Assembly (NCBI RefSeq): GCF_022682495.2
Contig: NC_071399.1
Span: 51,514,873 to 51,578,872 of the forward strand
Direction: 5' to 3'
From: Desmodus rotundus
Lineage: Eukaryota > Chordata > Mammalia > Chiroptera > Phyllostomidae
DNA: 64,000 bases
Within the stretch, counting starts at the first letter, position 1; each line of letters starts with the position of its first letter. Below, piece by piece: positions 34,332 through 45,060 of the stretch. The position numbers and the translations under genes are program-made. The notes below the pieces were generated by a model. That model did not search any database. It worked only from the letters and a program-made list of their open reading frames with translations, and was not told the origin of the DNA.

Positions 34332-34719
34332 AAAAATAGGTAAGAATATAGAAGACCCACAGTGACAATAAAACACACCCACCTGACAGCATCCTTCAAG
34401 CTCCCTAAACAAATGGGAAAGGGAATTAGAAATAATATTATCCAATAGCAGACATTTACTGAGGATGTACAGTGTGCCAAGCAGTATTCCTGGTTGTGTA
34501 GGTAGAGAGGGGCACACTTCTTGAAAAAAGACTGACACTGACCGCTGACCTTGAGGACCTCAAGGATAAATAGGGATGCAGAAAGCAGAGTGAGGGAGGT
34601 TCTACAACACAGTTAAGCAGAGAGAGGTACTTGATCTTTTTGAGAGAGACCAGAGACAGCGGATGTTTATCAAAGGAATTTTAAAGGACAGGCCACCCAG
34701 CCAAACAGTGACATCTGCA
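34332..34719. other. Non-coding, probable old repeat
   Basis: No gene is seen. About 34440-34570 has the 'gacatttactgaggatgtac' and 'agtgtgccaagcagtattcc' wording of an old mammalian interspersed repeat; the class is uncertain. Confidence 0.4.
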
Positions 34720-34955
34720 GCAAAGCCATCTCTGTGAGTGGGCGGTAGTGTCACATGTCAGGCTGATGTGGGTTTGAACAGCCTGGTAGGCTGTATATTC
34801 CTGAGTAAATAGCCTTGGTCAGTCTCCGTTTTTGCATCTGAAAAATGGGAGAGTAATATCAATCTCATAAAACTCTTTTAAGGCTAAAACCCCATCACAC
34901 GTATGTACAAAATGCCTACTACAGTGCTCAGCACATTTTGGACTTTCAATGCAAA
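34720..34955 (+). mobile_element. MIR SINE
   Basis: The MIR body is recognisable: 'gggcggtagtgtcacatgtc', 'ctgagtaaatagccttggtc', 'agtctccgtttttgcatctg' followed by 'aaaaatgggagagtaat', then 'gtacaaaatgcctactacag' and 'tgctcagcac'. It is diverged and in plus orientation. Confidence 0.8.
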
Positions 34956-35546
34956 TTCCATTAGTTTTTCTATTTTATTCTCTAGTTGTTAAACTGAATG
35001 ATGATCCACATCTAAGAGAAAGAGTCCCGGAGGAAATAAGACTATTGTGACTTTATACCCCTTCAACCTTGCACTTAAAAAGAAGGTAATGCAGCTCCCC
35101 CAGGCATTGCATTAGTGAAAGGACAGAACTTACTGGTTCTCCCTCTGAGGCCTCAGACTTAGAGGAATATTTGAAGAGTCATCTCATGAAAGGAAAGCCT
35201 GCTGACAGCATCCGATTTCAGCATGCCTGCTTGGTTTATGAACAGCCCGCCTGCATAATCAATACTGGCTCAGGGTAGCTGGTTGTAAACTAGTCCAGGC
35301 TGCACACCGCAACCACAGAGGCAGATTTGAGGAACTGCGGCTGACCATTCTGGAGTCAGCTGGGGGCCTGGCTGTTCTCATCAGTAACTCACAGACTGGA
35401 GCCATCAGTGAGCTGGGCTTGGGCTTGTACCCATGGGTGACCAGGAAATGAGCTCCCTTGGGGCATAGCTGCTCAGGCCAGTTAGTGTAACAGGGGGAGG
35501 GCTCTGTCCTGGAGTCCACAGCATCAGAAAGCAACATTTGTTAAGC
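34956..35546. other. Non-coding, unassigned
   Basis: No gene or confident repeat is recognised in this stretch. Confidence 0.4.
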
Positions 35547-35822
35547 ATCACTACCAGGGTTGCCAGACCTCGCAAATAAAAACCCTTGATGTTCAGTTAA
35601 ATGTGTACTTCATATAAACAATATTTTTTAGTGTGTTTCAATATTACATAGGCCATACTTATAATAAAAAAATTGTCTATTATTGACCTGAAATTCAAAT
35701 TTACCTGGCTGCTCTGTACTTATGTTTCAAATATTTAATGGTACATACTGATACTGAAAAAGTATCCTTTATTTATCTGAACTCCAAATGTAACTGAGTC
35801 TCCTGTATTTTACATCTGGTAA
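35547..35822. mobile_element. Palindromic non-autonomous DNA transposon remnant
   Basis: The left end 'ggttgccagacctcgcaaat' with 'aaaaacccttgatgttcagt' is mirrored at the right end by 'actgagtctcctgtatttta' and 'catctggtaa'. The centre also folds back ('acataggccatacttataat'). This matches a common mammalian palindromic element built from long inverted repeats of the 'ttgccagatttagcaaata' type. I do not assign the family name. It encodes nothing. Confidence 0.65.
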
Positions 35823-35823
35823 G

Positions 35824-35867
35824 GTATGTATGTGTGTGTGTGTCTGTGTATACACACACACACACTG
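35824..35867 (+). repeat. (TG)n / (CA)n microsatellite pair
   Basis: A TG tract (35827-35846) is followed directly by a CA tract (35853-35866), so the two are complementary and could form a hairpin. It sits exactly between two inverted-repeat elements. Confidence 0.85.
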
Positions 35868-36068
35868 TATTTTTCAGACTATAAGACATATTTCTTTCCC
35901 CTAAATTTGGGAGGAAAATGGGGGTGCATCTTATAGTCCAAATGTAGCTTACCTGGCTCACTGGCGGGGGGTGGGGGCGGTGGTGGAGAGGGATTTTTTT
36001 TCCTATTTTCCTCCTCTAAAACCTAGGTACATCTTATGGTCCAGTGCATCTTATAGTCCAAAAATTAT
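35866..36068. mobile_element. Short inverted-repeat DNA transposon ('actataagac' type)
   Basis: The left end 'tatttttcagactataagac' and the right end 'gcatcttatagtccaaaaat' are inverted repeats of about 22 bases. A third, internal copy of the right-end sequence ('gcatcttatagtccaaatgt') lies at 35927-35946, pairing with the left end as a smaller hairpin. The middle is G-rich (35965-35985). This is the structure of a small non-autonomous DNA element; the superfamily is not assigned and TA flanks are only suggestive. Confidence 0.6.
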
Positions 36069-36865
36069 GGGGGGGGGGTGTGTGTGCATACAGGAAACAA
36101 ACAATTCTGTTCTGCTACAATCCTGCCATCCAAAGTAGAGAATCACCTTCAGGAAAAGTCAGAACTTCTCAGCTTGGTCAATGCCAGGACCTCCGCATCT
36201 GCCCCACTCTTTACCAGCCCTTTTCCTACTCTTTCCTAACACAGTCATCCCATCACAGCCTGGGAAACCCTCTTCCTGACCCCTGAGCATGTCCAGATAT
36301 CCTCACTTAGGCATAAAGACTTGAAGTGCTCTCAGTCCTCCTGTTCATGGACCCACTTCTCACTTAAGCTTCAAGACCAACTCACATTTGTATGGATCCT
36401 ATAATGGCCCCTTCCCAAGGCCTCCCAGTAGTTCTGAGGTGACCCCTTCCTGTTTGGAGCTCTGGGAATGTTTGCTTTCTCTTTGACTCACTAGGCCTTA
36501 AGCTTGGTAATTTTCATATGCTTCTTTGGAAAGCATGAACAAATATCATAACTTACAGGGGAAGAAATTACTCAATTTTTTTTATTCCTGTGCATCTGTA
36601 CTGAGCCCCCACCTGCCTGGCTAGTGGCTAAAGTAATTCTAATCATGTGACTGGGCTTTTGACTCCTGAGGTTGCAGCAGGTGTGCACTGGGGAATGGGA
36701 TGGGGCAAACAGTGGAGCAGGGAGCAAATGCTAACTCCACTGAGCCTTCAAGTCTGAAATACACCCTGGTACATGCACATGTCATCTCTCAAATTACATG
36801 GTAGGTCTTTCCACAGGAGTGCAGACAAATGTTTCAACACTACCCAGCCTTTAATACCTAGCTCT
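36069..36865. other. Non-coding, possible L2 fragment
   Basis: No gene is seen. About 36330-36480 has weak L2-like wording ('ccttcccaaggcctcccagt'). A G9 run at 36069-36078 leads into a short TG tract. Confidence 0.35.
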
Positions 36866-38140
36866 ACTTTGATGAAGTCCCATTTGTTTATTCTTTCCTT
36901 TATGTCCCTTGCTGTAGGGGACATATCAGTGAAAATATTGCTGGGAGGAATATCTGAGATTTTCCTGCCTATCTTCTCCTCTAGGACTTTTATGGTATCA
37001 CAACTTATATTTAAGTCTTTTATCCATCTTGAGTTTATATTTTTGTATGGTGTAAGTTGGTGGTTGAGTTTCATTTTTTTGCATGTAGCTGTCCTGTGTG
37101 GCTAAAGAAAACATTAGCAAAATGAAAAGGGAACCAACTGTATGGGAAAATATATTTGCCAATGATATCTTGGACAAGGCTTTAATCTCCAAAATATATA
37201 AAGAACTCACATGACTCCACACGAGGAAGACAAATAATCCAATTAAAAAATGGGCAAAGGACCTGAACAGACACTTCTCCAAGGAGGACATACAGAGGGC
37301 CCAGAGACATATGAAGGGATGCTCAGCATCACTAGCCATCAGAGATATGCAAATTAAAACCACAATGAGGTACCACTTCACACTGCTCAGAATGGCCATT
37401 ATAACCAAATCAACAAACAACAAGTGCTAGTGGGGTTGTGGAGAAAAGTGAACCCTAGTGCACTGTTGGTGAGAATGCAAATTGGTGCAGCCTCTGTGGA
37501 AAACGGTATGGAATTTTCTCACAAAACTAAAAGTGGAATTGCCTTTTGACCCAGCAATTCCACTCTGGGATTATACCCTAAGAGCCCTGAAACACTAATT
37601 CAAAAGAACCTATGCACCCCAATGTTCATAGCAGCACAATTTACAATAGCCAAGTGTTGGAAAAAGCCTAAGTGCCCATCAGTAAATGAGTGGATCAAAA
37701 AACTGTGGTACATTTACACAATGGAATACTATGCAGCAGAAAGAAAGAAGGAGCGCCTACCCTTCATGACAACATGGATGGAACTGGAGAGCATTATGCT
37801 AAGTGAAGTAAGACAGGTGGTGAAAGACAAATACCATATCATCTCACCTATAATTGGAACCTAATCAACAAAACAAACAAGCAAGCAAAATATAACCAGA
37901 GACATTGAAGTTAACAACAAACTGACAGTAACCCCAGGGGTGGGGAGAGGGAAATAACATGGGAAGAAGGGAAAGGGTCATAAATGAACATGAATGAGGG
38001 ACTCATGGACAAAGCCAAAGGGGTGTAGGATTGAGGGTGAAAGGTCGGAGTGGGTAGAGCAGGGGAAAGTGGTGATGGGAAAAGGGAGACAATTGTATTC
38101 GAACATCAATAAAAATTTTTTTAATTAAAAAAAATATATA
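36866..38140 (+). mobile_element. L1 insertion with 5' inversion (twin priming)
   Basis: The right part (about 37098-38140) is plus-strand L1 from late ORF2 to the 3' end, including 'gaacctatgcaccccaatgt' and the tail 'agacaattgtattcgaacat' with 'caataaaaatttttt'. The left part (36866-37095) is the directly preceding ORF2 segment in the opposite orientation, ending 'gcatgtagctgtcc'. In the full-length L1 these two pieces are neighbours (24575-24345 and 24333 onward). That is the outcome of twin priming during insertion. The frame of the right part is mutated and partly open ('[20 protein letters not shown]' at 37622). A weak duplication (ctagctct / tagctcca) is all that is seen at the flanks. 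Confidence 0.9.
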
Positions 38141-38720
38141 GCTCCAAAGTCATGTCTTTGATGAAGTCTATTCTGACTCTTGCAGAAAGAGCCGAAGTCT
38201 TCACCAGAGCCTGCAGACCCTCCCTGATACTCCTTCCTCCCTTCTTCTTGGCCGCATCACCCTTGGCTCAGTGTGCAGCAGCCATACTGCCCTCCTTGCT
38301 GTTTCTTGAACATGTACTTTCCCTCTGCATGGCCCCTACCTTTGCTGTTTCCTCTGCGTGGAATGTTCTCCTCCCTCCCAACTCACCCCCTCCCCCTGAA
38401 TACAGCAAGAGACATTATTTGCTTTCAATGCGGTCAGCTGACTGCTATATTTATAGTTATAGTTTCCTTCCCTACAACTTCCATCTCTGTGCCTGCCTTA
38501 TTTTTCTCCTTAGTACTTACAGGTAACATATATATATATAGATATATATTTTTTTACTAGCTTTTCTTATTTATTGTCCATCAACACTCACACTGGAACA
38601 TAAACTCCATAAGAGTAGGAATTTTTCAGTCTACTTTGTTTCACTGCTGTAGCCCTAGTGCACAAAACATGATAAAGAATCAATAAATATTTGTTGGGTG
38701 AATAAATAAGTGAATGATTT
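38141..38720 (+). mobile_element. L2 LINE 3' region
   Basis: L2 wording is clear: 'cctctgcgtggaatgttctc', 'ctgcctta' and 'tagtacttacaggtaac', and the closing 'ctggaacataaactccataa', 'cactgctgtagccctagtgc' and 'caataaatatttgttgggtg'. A short AT microsatellite at 38528-38550 interrupts it. Plus orientation, old. Confidence 0.8.
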
Positions 38721-39489
38721 TTCTCTTGTATTTTCACAAAACACTATACGAAAGTCTGTAACTCCACCTACTTTATTTTCAGATGTCCACAGATCTGCCC
38801 CACCCTCCACCCCAGAAGATGTTCTAGTGAATGAAGAATGAACATGCCAGGGGATCGCGGCAAAGTGTGTTCCAGTCCCTAATTCATTACAGGCTCTTGG
38901 TGAAAACATGCAGTTCAAGGAAATGGGAAAATTCTAAAAACACATGCACAAACACCTCAGAGAGCATCAAGCAGGTAATCCTGGAGAAACCAGTACTGAC
39001 TTTTGCAGAAGGTGAAGGCACTGCAGGAAATAGCTATTTCTTTAGTCACGGTGGGGGATGTTCTGACCCCCTCTAGTGCCCTTGGCCCAGTGGTACACAC
39101 ACAAGCCTCAGCCAGAGCACTTGGGTGCAGCCTCTGGCAATGGAGCAGAGTGAAGATAAGTGGCCCCTGTGAGGACTGAGCCCAGTCTTTGGCCTCATTA
39201 TCACCAGCTGCAACCAAGCAGTCACACACAGACTCCACAAAACAGAGAGAGAGATCACAGGATGGCTGGGCTGGGCGCATGAATAAACCAACACACCAGT
39301 AAATAATGAAGTGTTTACATGAAGCACAGGGTTTAGCAGCACTTCCTGAAGAGGACATTGAGTAGAAAAGCAAGAGCATCAGCTTTCTTTCCTCTAGGCC
39401 AGGCAATGCCACCTCTGTGTGTTTTTAAGGTGGGCAGTAGGTGTCCTCAATCTGAAAAGAGCAATTTGGGACTCAGGGTTTGTCGCTAT
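38721..39489. other. Non-coding, unassigned
   Basis: No gene or confident repeat is seen. The minus-strand open frames at 38.96-39.41 kb have no recognised domain. Confidence 0.4.
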
Positions 39490-40535
39490 TGCTATTATAC
39501 TTTTAATTTTTAAAAAAGAACTTTAAATTTTATTTTTACATTCAATATTATTGCATATTAGTTTCAGGTGTACAGCACAGTAGTTAGACGATCATACACT
39601 TTACAAGTGTTCCTCCAGATATTTCCAGTACCCACCTGACACCATGCATAGTTATTAGAATATTATTGCCTCTATTCCCTATGCTGCACTCTGCGGTGCC
39701 ATGACTATTTTTAACTCCCAATCTGCACTTCTTAATCCTTTCACCCTTTTCACCCAGTCACCCAATGCTTCTCTCATCTGGCAACCATCAGTCTAGTCTG
39801 CTGTCTGTATCTATGAGTCTGTTTCAATTTTGTTTGTTCATTTATTTTGTTCTTTGGATTAAACAGGTAGGTGAAATCATGTGGTATTTATCTTTCTCTG
39901 TGTTGTGACCCTCTGAGGCCTGGCAGGTTCGTGGTATTCGTGTAGACAGAAAATATCCGTGGAGCAGTTGGGGTGTCGGGCATGCCTTTATTCTTGGGTG
40001 GGGAAACCACACATGCTGCAAGCCGTGCTCTATCTGCATGTCTCATGCCATGGCCCTTGTTCCCCGGCCTGGCACCCATCGTAGCACCTGCCCCTTTGCT
40101 TGTCTCTCATCACCGCCCCCAGAAAGGAGTCCCTACCTGTTTAAGTACTAGAGGGGAACAAAGCCAGAAAACTGCCAGAACATTATGTAACACAATTCTG
40201 CACATGCGAGCCCACTTCAAGTTATAGGAACAGTTTATCAGACCCAGTCTCAAGGCTACAGGAACAATGCTTCCCTTAGGTATCCAGACACCTGAGTGAG
40301 GAAGCCAGATTGCCTCCACTTACCCTACATTCTCTGACTATCTCATCTCACTTAGTATAATACCCTCTAGGTCCATCCATGCTTTAACACATGGCAAGAT
40401 TTCATTCTTTTGTATGGTCAAGTAATATTCCATTGTATATATGTGCTATAGCTTTTTTATCTACTCATCTGTTGATGGGCACTTGGGTTGCTTCCCTATC
40501 TTGGCAACTGTAAATAATGCTGCAATGAACTCTTG
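39490..40535 (-). mobile_element. Old L1 (L1M type) 3' end, split by a solo LTR
   Basis: The antisense 3' UTR of an old L1 is clear: 'attagtttcaggtgtacagc', 'tattccctatgctgcactct' and 'ggtgaaatcatgtggtattt' with 'atctttctctg' at 39900. After the LTR it resumes with 'ctatctcatctcacttagta', 'taataccctctaggtccatc' and 'ttgatgggcacttgggttgc', the end of ORF2 read backwards. The copy stops at about 40535, so it is 5'-truncated. Confidence 0.85.
39901..40329 (-). mobile_element. Solo LTR inside the old L1
   Basis: A 429-base block with TG...CA ends on the window strand starts TGTTGTGACCCTC and ends TTACCCTACA. On the minus strand it reads TGTAGGGTAAG ... CACAACA with an AATAAAGG signal at about 39995-39988, so the LTR is in minus orientation. 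A 6-7-base duplication (TTCTCTG) lies at 39894-39900 and 40330-40336, exactly where the L1 sequence is interrupted. Length and duplication suggest class II, but the family is not assigned and differs from the LTR at 22937. Confidence 0.82.
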
Positions 40536-40545
40536 TTCTTTAGAC

Positions 40546-42639
40546 TATTAAAAGAAATGTCTGTTTTAGGAGAAACAAATTGCAAACACCTTGGCTACAG
40601 GGAGGCTCAGTGTTCTCCAAGTTTAACCCTTTGTTGTTGAATGAGAAAGGCCCATTATGCTACTTCTTGAAAATGACAAACCAACCCTTCCTCAAACTTC
40701 AACCTTCCAGAAACTTGCAGCATCCAGAGGTGACTGCAGTGGAAAGAGAATCATCTAGCAAATGGAGAGTCTTGGACTCATTCAGAAAGAAGGACCCTGC
40801 TTTTTACCACCCAGTCCTTTGCCTAAAATGCTGTTTAGAGAACACGGCCACAGCCCTGAGTGTGACTGCTCTAGGTAGTTTTCTCAGTACCAGTCCTCCA
40901 TATAGAGCCTCCATGCAGAACCTGAGGCAAGGATGAGAGCACCTCTATTTTATTCGGGGGGGCAAAACCCTGGAGGAGGGGGAGGAAAGGAAGGAGGGGA
41001 GAGACGAGGAAGACAAGAGGCAATGTGATGCAATGGTGCTGCCCTGGACTATGCTTCTTTATTGAGCTGCCAAAGACATAGGCTCCTCTGCAGGCATGTC
41101 CCCTCAGCCCAACAGACTTTTGCAGGAGGCTTGCCAGGAGGAACTGAACCTCAGCGTGAAGACAAAATGAATTCTCAGGTAACTTGGTCCAGGTTCACAC
41201 CCAGGGATGCAACACCCTGCCCTCCGGGGTATCTTCTGGCCCCTCAGAAGCCACTCAGGGAACAAGGTTCCATGCCTGTGGTTGTGGTATTCATTGTACC
41301 CAAATTCTGGAGTGGAGAGCAACTTGGAATGTGTATGCCTGGCAGAGAGGCTGGGAGGCTCAGGGCCTCGACCTAGAGTTCAGGCAATTCCAGAACTTGG
41401 CAAAGGCAACGAAACTGTTAGTGGGTGTGTGGGGATGGGCAGCATCTCCAGAAATAATGTGGTTTGTGGTTATGAAGAGAATATTAGGAGGCCTTCGTGT
41501 CTAAAGTTTGTGTCTAATACAACAAGGATCTCAAAGAGTTCTATTTCCAAACTTAGTATAAAGTTGCTTCTAATTGTAATACCTTTCGGCTAATTTGTTG
41601 GCTTAAATCCAAATCAGGTCAAGTTTCACCTGGAACAATGCTTCTGGATGGCTACCTTCCCCTCTTCAGCCACACATTGTTTTTGCTCTTTTTAAATATC
41701 GTATTCCCAGATTATTCCTGCTTTGGCCCAAGTGCCACCTTTATTCTTTCCTGCCTAGCCTCTTAGCAGTACACTGGAGTTCTCTGAGGTTACAACTGAA
41801 GCCTCAGGTTTCAAGATTGTGACTCTGAATGATACACAAGCCTTAACAAAGATTGCTCAGCCTCTCAAAGTAGCAATTGCAATTAAGTTGGGACGATCCA
41901 AAGGGAAATGGATCTTAGGGGAGATCAGAGATGGAGAGAAAAGGACACAGTGGTCACCCAGCCAGGTTTACAGTTTGCCTTTCCTTGTCACGCTCTCCAT
42001 GTTCCTCAAGGCTTGCGCACCACACTTTTCACTAGCACAGACTGGCGTGTGAAATCAGGTCCAGAGCGTTAGCATAGCATCTCTGCCAGGGGCTGAGATA
42101 CTTCAGTGACACGTCAAGATGATGATGTCTACAGCTTCCACAGAACGTTAGATGTAAGGCAGAGGAGGTGGTTTGGGATCCATTTAGCAATTTCTTTCAA
42201 AATGATTATAGGACTTGCATGTTTTTCCAGATAGAATATTCATTCTCCCACTATTTTCTATAGTTCACTCATTACTTTGGACTTGAGCACAACTAAGCTG
42301 TACGTGTGTGGGTGTGTGTGTGCATGAGTTAGGGATTCGAAGTCAAAGAATAAGCTAGAAATAAAATCTGAAAAAACTCTTTACCCCATGACAGTACAAA
42401 GCAAATCAATGCAGTCAGCTATTTCACAGGCAGCAGATGAATAGAAATCTCTCTGCCATCGCCTTATGCTCACAGGAGACAGGGACTCTTCCTGCCCTTT
42501 AACTGTTCTGCCTACAAGACCATTGTAATGCTTTTTTTTTTTTTAAGGGGGAATTCAAAATTAATTTGGTTTCCCTGCATCTTGTCCTATTGTTAGCTAA
42601 GTGCTAAATCTTTGTTCAAAAATAAAAATAAAGGGTCAC
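40546..42639. other. Non-coding, unassigned
   Basis: No gene is supported. Several overlapping open frames at 41.06-41.59 kb have no domain and compete with each other. Purine-rich patch (gagg/ggag) at 40970-41020; short TG tract at 42301-42322; T12 run at 42533-42545. Confidence 0.4.
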
Positions 42640-43690
42640 ACAAGATGCATGCAATTGCCTTTCACACTTAAGGATGAAAAACTGGTTATGAAGGAGGTTA
42701 ATGTTGTTATTCCAGAGAGATAACCCTGGTTGCTATGACAAGGAATCTTCTGTCAATCACCCCAGTGAAGTTGGCTCCTCTTGCAAGAACAGCCTCAATT
42801 AAAGCTGTGGCTTGAATATATTTGCCACTGAGCTTTGACTCAAATGTTTAACTTAGTGGACAGGTCTGTGTTTTATTAATTGAAACATTGTGGACTTTAA
42901 ACATGGTGCCCACTGAATGCAGCTGAGTGAAATTGCATGCTCTCAGAATGGGCCAATTTAACCACCAAGCTAGACATTCTTTATTCTCTGAAAAAGTATG
43001 GAAGAATTTGAGCAAAAATAGAGCTAACCATGACGAGCAAAGGAAAGATCCAAATAATATGATACAATATGTGGTGCAATTGGTTTGTAAGTGGAAGTTC
43101 TTTTCAATGGATTAGTTAATTGATTGATTTTTTTTTAATTCAATGGTTTTGATCTGTGGCATTCACAGCTTAATTAGCTGCCATTCCTGTTGAAATTTAT
43201 TCAGGCAATAATCCACAAGAAATTGGTTGTTTTCAGCGGTTTATGACTTGTTATTTAACATTTAACAGAATGGCTATTTATTTTGGAAACAACCAATTGT
43301 GAGAGGTTTATTGCTATTGTAAACCATAATCAACTGCTTGTATCATTACTAGTTTTGCAAGAGATAAAATGGGCAGCTGCAAGGGGAAATTGTTGAGCAG
43401 CTTTCAAAATCTGCATTTGCAATTGTACAGGGGAGTGACTTCACCTTGCTGTTCGCCTGCATTTACATCTACCCTGCACTTCGGTATGAAATACTCAGTG
43501 TTCTGTTTAAAATTGCATCCAAATAACATAATTCTTCAGAAGGTCTCTGTAATTTTTTTCAATTCCTTACATGGAAAAAGAAGGTATGATTTGGGTGACA
43601 TGGACAACGCTGTAGATTACATTTTGTTTATCTCCATATCATACCAGTAATTAAATTTCATTGCTTTCAGAGAAACCCAATTGTCTGAGT
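42640..43690. promoter_or_regulatory. Candidate conserved noncoding element (enhancer-like)
   Basis: This kilobase contains no recognisable repeat, unlike its surroundings, and no open frame with a domain. It is AT-rich and dense in homeodomain-type cores: 'gtattaattgaaac' form near 42875, 'gttaattgattgattt' near 43117, 'cttaattagctgcc' near 43171, and 'gtaattaaatt' near 43650. It also has clustered CAAT-like words ('accaattgtgag', 'gcaattggttt', 'gaaattggttg'). This is the look of a vertebrate developmental enhancer, but conservation cannot be tested from one sequence. This call is inference only. Confidence 0.35.
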
Positions 43691-44329
43691 AATTTATTCC
43701 ACCAAACCCTCAGAAAGCTCCTTCTGTCACCAGGGTCTCTGCTTTAGCAATTGCAGCTCCACTGTAAGATTCACTGCAGTGGACTAAGAGCAGAGCAGTG
43801 ATTACATTTCTGAGCAGCCGTTCAGTAAGTGGGGCAGGGAGCCCCAGCAAGTGTGTGCAGCCATGGACCATGATTTACAGAAGACACCATGTGCATCAAA
43901 ACCACACAGATTTTCTGAGCAAGTTTTGTCTGAGTTGTTTGGAATTTCTAATATAAGTCAAAGTACTGAAGCTGATAGGGGAAAGGAAAGGAAGGACAAG
44001 ATATCACAGTCCCCAGCAAATGAGTATTCTGGGTCCTGTAGCAAAGAAGCTAACTCTCTGACAGTGTGCAAATCTTCACATTTCGCTGAATCTCAGTTCT
44101 CACTTTTAAAAATAGAGATGATAGTAAAAATATCACCTCTCCTACTATAAAAAAAGTTTATCCTGAAAAACAACAAGAGTGGTATAATATATCCAAAAAT
44201 AGATGAAAGGGATAAGATAAAGGGCAATGTTTTAATTACAAACACTTTATTCTTAGCTATTCTGCATGTCTATGAGTAGACTAAATCAATCAAACAGCTA
44301 CAAAAATCTTGTTCTAGATTCCAAGAGGG
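43691..44329 (+). other. Mostly unassigned, with a MIR at 44020-44145
   Basis: A diverged MIR in plus orientation is seen at about 44020-44145 ('gaatctcagttctcactttt' then 'aaaaatagagatgatagtaa'). The rest of the stretch shows no gene or repeat that I recognise. Confidence 0.5.
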
Positions 44330-45060
44330 CTGCAGAGGAGGTAGAATCTATGCTCACCTCCTCCCAAGACCAAACTAAAATTACATTTAAATTATAGAAC
44401 AATCATCTTGAATAACCAACTGAAGACTGGCTGGTGAGAAGTCATAACCAAGGGTTTACAGAAAAAGCCACAAGACTGGTAGGGAAGACAGAAACACACA
44501 AAAAAATGGCTCTATTCTTATGGGTGGTGGCTGAAGTTATGAGGGATATCTCAGTGCATGGGGTTCCTCCTAAGAAGTGTGGGGACTAAACCCCAAGCTG
44601 TGCTCTGCAGCCCAGAGACCCAGAGCTGGGAAAAGGTACCCATATAACATCTGTCTGAGAAAAGCAGGGGGGATTCTGAATGCCAGTGAGAAACAAGAGT
44701 CTGCTACAGACACAGACACCCTCTTAAAAGGCCAAAGCACAAAAATCTCATTCTTAGCCACTTACCCTGGCTCATGCAGAGGGAGGGCAGAGTAGACTGG
44801 AGTTGCATGGGGAGAGTCCAGGGTTTGTGGATCTGGGGAGAGAGCTGAGTGAACAGATTCCAGGATCCCTGTGTTGGGTCCCTCTTCCTCACCACAGATG
44901 CCATCTTTTTTGGGTGGAGCATTCCCCTCCAGGTTGCATCAGGCTGGAAGAAAGCAATAGCCCCACCTTCTGGACTCCCTCTCACCCCATCCTACAGAGC
45001 TTATGCCAGTTGAGGATTCACCTGCCTTGACCAGCATATAGAGGTCTGAGCAGACTCAGA
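44330..45060 (+). mobile_element. L1/HAL1 5' UTR fragment
   Basis: The sequence matches the start of an L1-type leader: 'caaactaaaattacatttaa', 'ttatagaacaatcatcttga', 'ataaccaactgaagactggc', 'aaccaagggtttacagaaaa' and 'gactggtagggaagacagaa'. Similar wording ('ttagaacaatcatcactcag', 'gactggtaggaggggtgcag') is in the 5' UTR of HAL1-like copy C at 56.16-56.27 kb. Only the leader is present; no ORF1 follows. Old. Confidence 0.7.

Noticed and set aside
41062..41593. Cluster of overlapping open frames of about 100 codons
   Set aside because: The frames compete in three phases on one strand plus the opposite strand, with no domain, no splice context and no codon pattern favouring one.
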